A DNA stretch of 64,000 nucleotides from Dichotomocladium elegans (lineage: Eukaryota > Mucoromycota > Mucoromycetes > Mucorales > Lichtheimiaceae). Below the pieces are notes generated by a model. It had not been told where the DNA came from and searched no databases. It saw only the letters and a list, made by a program, of their open reading frames with translations. Positions 57,182 to 64,000 of this stretch are shown one piece after another (position 1 is the first letter of the stretch; the number at the start of each line of letters is the position of its first letter). A program made the translations under genes and the position numbers. The stretch lies in assembly GCA_025716815.1 (NCBI GenBank), contig JAIXMN010000012.1:372001-436000 (forward strand), written 5' to 3'.

Positions 57182-60100
57182 TCAAATACGAGAAAACAAG
57201 AAGAAAGGAACAGCGGCGGGTGAAAGTGGCATCTGGTTCTTGAACTTGCAAAGATCTGTGATGATAATATTGTTTCGTGGCAGGCGAGTGTGGTCTCGGG
57301 TAATCAACGACGTATCAGGCTTTTCGTCGTTGCCAAGATCCAGGTCTAGAGCAGACTCCTTTGCCAAGCGACGCATGACGGTTTCAATGTCTTCCTCTTT
57401 GGCCTTAAGCTCATCTACCAACAGCTTGCGGAGCACCCTTTCAGCCGGTAGACCAGCGTTGATATCGGTGGCCACCGCACGCTTCAGCTCTTCAAGGCCA
57501 ATCATGTACTGCTGCTCGCCAGCCGGCGACTTGGTTGCTAGACAAGCATGGAGTGATTCTACTGTGATCTTTGGTTTCGCCACCACAGGCTGACGTTGAG
57601 ACTGAAGATGTATCGAAAGCTTGCGGAATTGAGGCGAGGACGGGTGGATATACAGATTATAGAATTCAAGCAGTGATGCCTTGTCCACCTGTAGAAGCTC
57701 CTTGACATCCTTGTCGACATCATCAAACTCATAGTATCCAGAGTCTATGTCATTCCAGTACTTGGAGCCTTCTTGGCCCATGTTCGTGGGTTTCTCTTGT
57801 TTATCCGCGATAAGCGAATCTCTTTGGGCTGCGTACTCGGCATCGGTCAAATTCATAATAATGGTACGCAATGTGTCTAAGAACTGCTCCACCCGGTTCT
57901 CGAGATACACAGTGTTCTGCTCACTCTGGATGATAAACCGCAGACCCATTGTACCAATATGACGCCGTACCCCGCTGAAAACAAGGTACCCGAGCTGTTC
58001 CTTCGTCCGCAGTTGATTGAAGCACGGTTCCTGCGCAATCTGTGCCACAAGGCTCAAGCGTGCCCGAAGTGGAATATCTGTCACCTCACAGATCTGGCAG
58101 TAATATTCTATTGCTGAATTCACATTATCCGCATCATGCACCGGGATCTGGTACACGAACGATTGGCCAGCTGGTAAGTTAACACTGCGTGTGCTAATAA
58201 ATTGGCTCGGCATCAATGGCCGCGCTGCTAAAATGTCTTGCACAGCGCGGAGCATTTGAATCGCGTGGTCTTCGTCGATACTTCCGTGTACAAGGCTTTC
58301 AATATGTAAGTGAGAGAGTATAGTTGGATAGAACGACTGAACATCTTGAAGTGTAATATCCTCGAGTTCGCGATTTAGATCATCAGCCTTCCACATTTTT
58401 TCGCTGATCGCATAAGTGAGGTAGTAACTCGCATGATGAAAAGGTGGCTCCACAAAGAAATTATGATTGTTTCGACGGACCTAATCAAGTCGAAACGTAA
58501 GTTGACGTTCACATATTTCTCCTTGTTATGTTCCGACTTGCCTGATCCTTGATCACCTTGAAGCGGTCTGCATCTATGCGAATCGCCTTCATGCGTTGAA
58601 TTACTTTGTTTAAAAGCAGAGGAAGTTTGTCACTATACCCTCCAATTGAGAGCTATCCATCCAAAAAGCCTGTTATCATCTAAAGTGATGCATTCCCCTT
58701 TTCCTTCACGTACCTCGATGCCAGTGGAGCCCGTTACAAAATAATAAGATAAGCCTGCCACATCGGCATTATACGAGTATTCGGTGAGTGAATCATCTAT
58801 CAAACGGGTGTACAAGCTGGTAATGCGTAAGAATGAGCCAGCCACCTCGCGCAGAGTCAGCCTTACTTTGTGATCACGGCGTTTCTTGGGGTTGCATATG
58901 TCAGTGGGTTTCTAAAATTGATCCAAACGCACGATTTTGGGTGCCAGAACCGGTCGTCCTTCTTATGCCACAAACGAAGCATCGGTGTCTCCTGTATCAA
59001 GTTGGGCTTATCCTGTTTTTTTTCCACTATAAACCTAGTCACATCCAGGTTTGTCGGGATGAACTCGTTGCGTGAGGGAAGATGAAGGGATTCGTTCGGG
59101 ACTAGATCGCACAATGCCTGCATACACGGTATATATTGCCATTAGCTTCCAGATGCACTTGCGAACGCTCATATCCTCTTCCTCCAGATGTTCGCCCTTA
59201 TCCTCCCATCTGCCTTGCCTCTTCCAGTCGCTGGCTAATCGGCAAGGCCCGATATTCCGTGCCATACCAGCGCTCAACTTGGTTGCAGTCAATACCATCA
59301 GGGAATGTTTGGCTTGCTAGAGTCAATCGAAAATTATCCGTGCGCAGGAGTGACAAGTACTCGTTGATTAATTCGGGGTTATAGGATCGTACAAGCGCGG
59401 AGCCACTAATTGTCCATTCGGGTGGGTAGCCTATCTGCATTTGTTGCGCCAGTAGTGATGTATATTGGGATGCTGGGTACTTTTCTGAGAATCTAAATTC
59501 CATCGCTGCGAGGGACTGGACTTCGTCAAAGATCCACCGCGTAGCGCCCACTTTTTTCAACATTTCAATATATTGGAAGATCGCCACCACCACCTCCTCG
59601 TAATGAGCTAAATATCGATACAGAATAAACAGCGTGCTCCAATGCAGCTCAGGATCCATTTGTTCTTCAACTTACGTAACCCCTCTTCTGTCAAATCAGT
59701 GCTGACATGGAAAAAGCCAAAACCACGCCCTCCGTAACAGTTTCCTGAGCTTAGGTACGTTACCCATCCTTTCTTCTTTAGGTATGAAAGAGCCGAGCCG
59801 GGACCTTCGTGGCCAATCAGATGGGAAAGGTAGTTGGTCGGCTAGATAGAGTTGAACAAAAGTTAGTGTTCCATGGATACTATGGAAATACTAAAGCTTG
59901 CCTGGCTCTCGAAATGGAGATTCGGGTCAGGCAGAGGAAAGGTTATATTCAGTGTGCGATTGCATTTGATTGATTTGACAAAGATTTGCTTCTACAGAAT
60001 TGCCGTATAAGTCATAGGAGACGAAAACAAAGCGTTTCGCAATATTTACTTTGAGTTCATTCGCTGTTAGCGGGTGACCCTCGAATTCCGGAATAGGGAT

Positions 60101-61104
60101 GTTTTTGTTCTTGACCTGGGAAAATTTTTCAATCACCCATTTCGCTAGCTGATCAAGCGGCTCTGATGAACACCTATCAGCCTTCACTCTCTTGATCACT
60201 CCTATCCATAATTTGAGACTGACCTTGACCGAGAACACAGAGCTTCATAATGTTGGCGGAATAATACGTTTGATGGAATTTGAGAAGCTCTTGCCGCACA
60301 TCGACACCTCGCCGCTTAGGCCCTTCGGACAGCGTTTCAAGATTACCCGTCTCAAAATGGCGCCACGGGTGGTTCGGATTGCTCAAGGTCTTTTCTACTT
60401 GGGCTATACGCCAGCAATCAGATTGCAGGTTCTTTTTGTGCTCTAAATAGATATGCCTCAGCATGCATGCATATGTGTTAATGGTTCATACTGGCCATAC
60501 CCGAGTCGACAGCCCGCAATTCTCGATCGGTGCAGCTCTCCGAGAAGAGAGGATCTATGAAGAAGCGCGAAAAGCGATCCAAGGCACCTTCGAGCCATTG
60601 GTGGCCCACTTCAAAAAAATAATTTGTATTCTCTGCGCCGGTGAACGCGTTCGCATATCCTATGCACGTCGTGGTTAAGTGTCGCAATTCTGAGCCATCT
60701 TTCTTCCTATCTTCTTCATTACCAGAATGCTCGGAGAGATAGGAATAATAATCGTTTTCCTTGGGATATTTTTTGGTGCCCATGAAAAGCAAGTGCTCAC
60801 AAAAATGGGCCAATCCCTCGAGGTAGTCCTGTGTATAAGACGAGGGTTATAAATAAATGAACGACAAGAGAAAGAGCAAAGTATTTCATACGGGATCACT
60901 TAGATTGCCGACATGGACATCAAGAGCTGCGCTGGCACGATCGGTATCCGGATCGCTGATGAGCAGGACCTCAAGCTGATTAGCGAGACGGATCAGGCGG
61001 TATGCACGGTCATCGATCGCTGGGCTCTCAATAGGTTTCGTAAAAACGTAGTGAGTGCCGTCCTGCGATGCAGACCACGCATCCGAAAGCGATCTGGTTA
61101 CCAT
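57182..61104 (-). CDS. Insulin-degrading-enzyme-type M16 metalloprotease
   Basis: Large zinc peptidase of the M16A (insulysin/STE23/AXL1-like) group, which degrades short peptides in the cytosol. The multi-exon gene starts at 61104 ([13 protein letters not shown]). The inverted zinc motif HFCEH is in [20 protein letters not shown], followed by [19 protein letters not shown] across an intron and DRELRAVDS with the downstream zinc-ligand glutamate. Later domains are clear: [72 protein letters not shown] and [20 protein letters not shown]. The intron after NLHFESQ has a GC donor (CAG|GCAAGC, about 59906 downward). The last exon ends [15 protein letters not shown], matching the C-terminal strand of human IDE, with an inserted linker before it. 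Some internal splice sites between 58453 and 58870 are approximate. Confidence 0.92.
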
Positions 61105-63691
61105 CGTGAGATTTGCAAGGAAGGGAAAAGGGAAAAAAGGAAGTACGGGCTTTTCGTTTTGTACTTCTTTTATTTATTACTTTGCTCGGTAAGCTGAGAC
61201 AAAAGCGACAGAAAATAGATCTGTCGTGTGTGCGTGCGCGTGTGCGTGCGCGTGCGTGTGCATGCGCGTGAGTGCACGAAGTACCCCTCTCTCCCCTTCC
61301 CCTCCTTCGAGAGGTGCGGGAAGGGTAGACGTCACAAGAGATTTCCTTTCATGTTGGATGTTCAGGAACGACGTGTAACAATGTCATGCGCGCTATTTTT
61401 CTAAAGCGTAAGCCGAATTTTATTTATTCCAAGTGACATGGCTTATCGGGTCACATTATCCTAGGAACAGTAAACCACGAACGTACTCACACGCTTGCTG
61501 CCTCGATGGACCTACCAGGGCATCCATTTTCTTTTAGCTTTTCGGAAAACAAAGGCGGGGAGAGGGCGAAACATGTATGGTTGATCGCCTTTTGAGGTAC
61601 TTACATAGTAGGGAAAGGGGATGGCACAGCAATTGTGGTGCAAAGGTACCATGGTCACGAAAAGAGGTCCGTGTGTGTATGTGCGGGGAACATCGATAGC
61701 ACACATGACAATAATGTACACAATCGGACTAATGAAAGTTGATGGTACATAGAGCGCTTTGGCCAAGAGAATGGAGCGAGATACAAAACTCTCACACACA
61801 AAGAAGATTACCCGGCCGACTCCATCTTGATTTGACTCATGTGTACAGTACTGTAGTAGAAGCGAACCCTTCATCCATTTACAGTAACCCGAGTCCGCCG
61901 ATTTGCCACTTAATCCGAGAGAGCGATGACGCATTCCTTCTCTTTGATTACATCTATTTTTAGATGCTGAACATTGTTTCCTATTGGATGTTTCTTGGCA
62001 CTCACTAGCAAGTTGGCTGAAAAAAATAAAAACTGAGGATTCAAAAGCAAAGCCTGAATCAGAAGTGCGGCTCATTCATCATCGTTACGGCAGTGTATCA
62101 AAGGGTTGCTTCCCTCAAAAGCTCATGACATTGTCTGGTTCCAGGCTATGGACCCTGGTCAATTTTTCAGTAGGATTAAAAGGGATCCGAGTCTTCGCTG
62201 GGTGACAAATTTGGAAGAGGGAGAGGCATTCTCTCCTGGAAAAGAAATATCAATACTGTGACCATTACTTCAATCTATGGATCTACACAACGCAGATAAG
62301 CATCCCGGTATTACGTATATGATGTTTCCGGAGCAAAAACAGAGTAGCATCATCCGCTTCTACGAGTATTTCTTCAGAATCACCGCCGTCTTGCTGCTTC
62401 GGGTGATGGACCTCCGTCGAAGCGTCCCGGTTACAGTATCAATGAGGTTTACTTCAGCCAACAGCCATAAAGCTTGATACTGGGTGTTTTCTTGACATAT
62501 GGCATTTTAAATATCGATTCTTAAGGAAAATCAAGAAAATATATTTGTCATTAAGAGCATTCTTCATCACATCCTTATCTTTTCCCTTATTTTCATCCGG
62601 TATGATCGCTATAACACCTCGTTTATTGCAACTTAACATCCACACTCTTACGTGGATTAATCAATCGTACCCGTATGTCAATCATAAAACAGAGGGACAC
62701 CTGTATGACAGTCCGATCCTTTCCGCCCCACTTGGTAGCCTCCTTCTCGTCCTTTTGAATTTTATCCATACTACTTTCTGGAGGTGAGTTAAAATATATG
62801 AAGAAGGGTTACAATCTCCAGTTGACTAATGAATGTCCATCCATCGATGTGAAATCATTACCTACGGATAAGACGATCTATTACGACTCACGCGAATTTT
62901 TCTGCATTTATACGTCATGCGTTTATCTCTTGTACGAAATTTCATTCAGTATCAATCTGATCCTTGGTGCTCTTACTGAAGTACATCATCCAGGTGCACT
63001 TTTATCATGAAAACTTACACAGTAGCTACAACGTGTGAAACCCAAAAAAATGACCGAGTATGAATACAGACATGAAATGTCTTGCACTGCTAGGAATTGG
63101 CTGCCTCAGTCAGCTTTCTTGCTGTCTTTCGTTTGTGGGAAGACCACACGTTCCATAATAGCTCCACGCAACCTTCAATCTGTCATGAATATCTTCAGTC
63201 AAAATTTGTCAACTTAACGGCACCAGCATCATGCATCTTTAGGTTTATTTCTGCCGTTGTTCATCATATAGATTGCTACTTTAAACACCTAAACATCTAT
63301 CTACCATGCTTTATGAACACGTTAGCTATATTAAGTTAAATACAGCAAATATGATCCTCCATATTATGTTATCTATTGATACAATATAATTCTGTAATCT
63401 TATCATGGCAAAAAAAAATTTATAAACAGTTTCCGCAAGATACCGAGCCACGTATCCAATTTATTTATCTTATATGAATTAATCTTCTGAAGTTCGCATG
63501 TCTCATGATGGAGAATGCCCTTAACTCTGGCGCTATCTTGTTGTTTCTCATCATCTCTGCCGTCTACACAAAATACCGTTCCTTGGTACTTGCTGCCGGA
63601 TAGACTTTAAGGTCCGCCTGTCCTCGCTCTCTTTCCAAACACAACACGCATAAAAATTAATAAGTCCTTTTCCACATCCCCCATTTCCAAC
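61105..63691. other. Gene-poor region upstream of the protease
   Basis: AT-rich. It has an alternating GT/GC repeat at 61225-61275. A 187-codon reverse frame at 61512-62075 and short forward frames at 62277-63339 show no domain or codon pattern that I trust. I therefore call no gene here. Confidence 0.45.
61225..61275. repeat. Alternating purine-pyrimidine repeat (GT/GC)
   Basis: About 50 bases of strictly alternating G/A with T/C (GTGTGTGCGTGCGCGTG type). It lies about 120 bases upstream of the protease ATG. Such tracts can adopt Z-DNA under supercoiling; any regulatory effect here is inference. Confidence 0.85.
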
Positions 63692-64000
63692 ATGCTTAAA
63701 AAACGTCAACCACACCAATCAATCATTCGAGGAGACGAAAGCAATGAAGAAACACTCGGATCTTCTCGACACATTCCAAAACGACACCGAACACTTGATG
63801 TTATCGAACCTGTTCTTCCTTCTACTTCTGACCAAAACTCTACACATCTCACTCGTTCGCGCCAAAGTGCCCGATCCCAATCATTCACACGCCCACTAAC
63901 ACGAAATTCAAAACATTCTGGTGCATCCCTACGACCGCAATCCTCGCAACCACAATCTGTACAACCTCCCCCCAATTACGCCGGCTCTCAAGTCAGCGGT
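63692..64000 (+). CDS. Start of an unidentified gene (3' end outside window)
   Basis: An uninterrupted frame of 103 codons runs from the ATG at 63692 to the window edge. It begins MLKKRQPHQSIIRGDESNEE and continues with a Ser/Arg/Gln-rich polar sequence (LTRSRQSARSQSFTRPLTRN) ending in PPPNYAGSQVSG. Such disordered basic N-termini are common in fungal nuclear or cytoskeletal proteins. A pyrimidine-rich leader precedes the ATG, as in fungal promoters. No domain is reached inside the window, so the product is unknown. Confidence 0.55.
   Translation, partial: MLKKRQPHQSIIRGDESNEETLGSSRHIPKRHRTLDVIEPVLPSTSDQNSTHLTRSRQSARSQSFTRPLTRNSKHSGASLRPQSSQPQSVQPPPNYAGSQVSG

Noticed and set aside
61512..62075. 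187-codon reverse frame upstream of the protease
   Set aside because: No domain and atypical composition; likely chance.

Overview
The window is nuclear DNA from a filamentous fungus, most likely an early-diverging (Mucoromycota-type) species. The evidence is short GT-AG introns of about 40-90 bases in nearly every gene, fungal gene families (TPR/F-box/LRR proteins, an ERT1-type Zn2Cys6-PAS regulator, a questin-oxidase-like protein, a UapA-type purine permease) and fungal DDE transposon remnants. No tRNA, rRNA or CRISPR array was seen. The species cannot be fixed from the sequence.

Layout. 1-2.6 kb: 3' two thirds of the condensin gene SMC2. 2.6-9 kb: a repeat-rich accessory zone with one copy of a duplicated unknown gene fragment, a decayed Tc1/IS630-like transposase and a Fanzor gene (eukaryotic TnpB homologue) that has two in-frame stops, a spliceosomal intron and a stack of three hairpins just after its stop codon. 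9.3-12.9 kb: complete cytosolic leucyl-tRNA synthetase. 13-23 kb: a second accessory zone with the inverted second copy of the unknown fragment, a low-complexity repeat protein, repeated exon-intron modules, a near-palindromic pair of gene copies and a broken DDE transposase. 23-27.2 kb: two tandem SAM-dependent methyltransferases. 27.2-30 kb: gene-poor, with a 3' fragment duplicate of the leucyl-tRNA synthetase gene. 30.8-33 kb: NAT/NCS2 purine permease. 33.9-36 kb: coiled-coil/C1/RhoGAP protein, divergent from a C2-lipase (36.7-39.6 kb). 40-41.8 kb: LARGE-like glycosyltransferase. 42.3-47 kb: two tandem TPR/F-box/LRR proteins. 47.2-48.4 kb: BIG1/VOA1-like membrane protein. 48.9-50.2 kb: GDP-mannose 4,6-dehydratase. 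50.6-52.7 kb: Zn2Cys6-PAS transcription factor. 54.8-56.2 kb: questin-oxidase-like protein. 57.2-61.1 kb: insulin-degrading-enzyme-type metalloprotease. 63.7 kb to the end: start of an unidentified gene.

The genes do not form one pathway. SMC2 and LeuRS are housekeeping genes, GMD and the LARGE-like enzyme both serve glycan synthesis, and the RhoGAP and the C2-lipase share a divergent promoter region. The most unusual locus is the Fanzor element (about 5.25-8.9 kb): its catalytic and zinc-binding motifs are all still readable once one intron is removed, its two stops each look like a single C-to-T change, and a compact structured region in the place where a TnpB-type guide RNA scaffold would lie is intact. 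Four GC-AG introns, two of them at the same site in paralogues, are a second recurrent feature.
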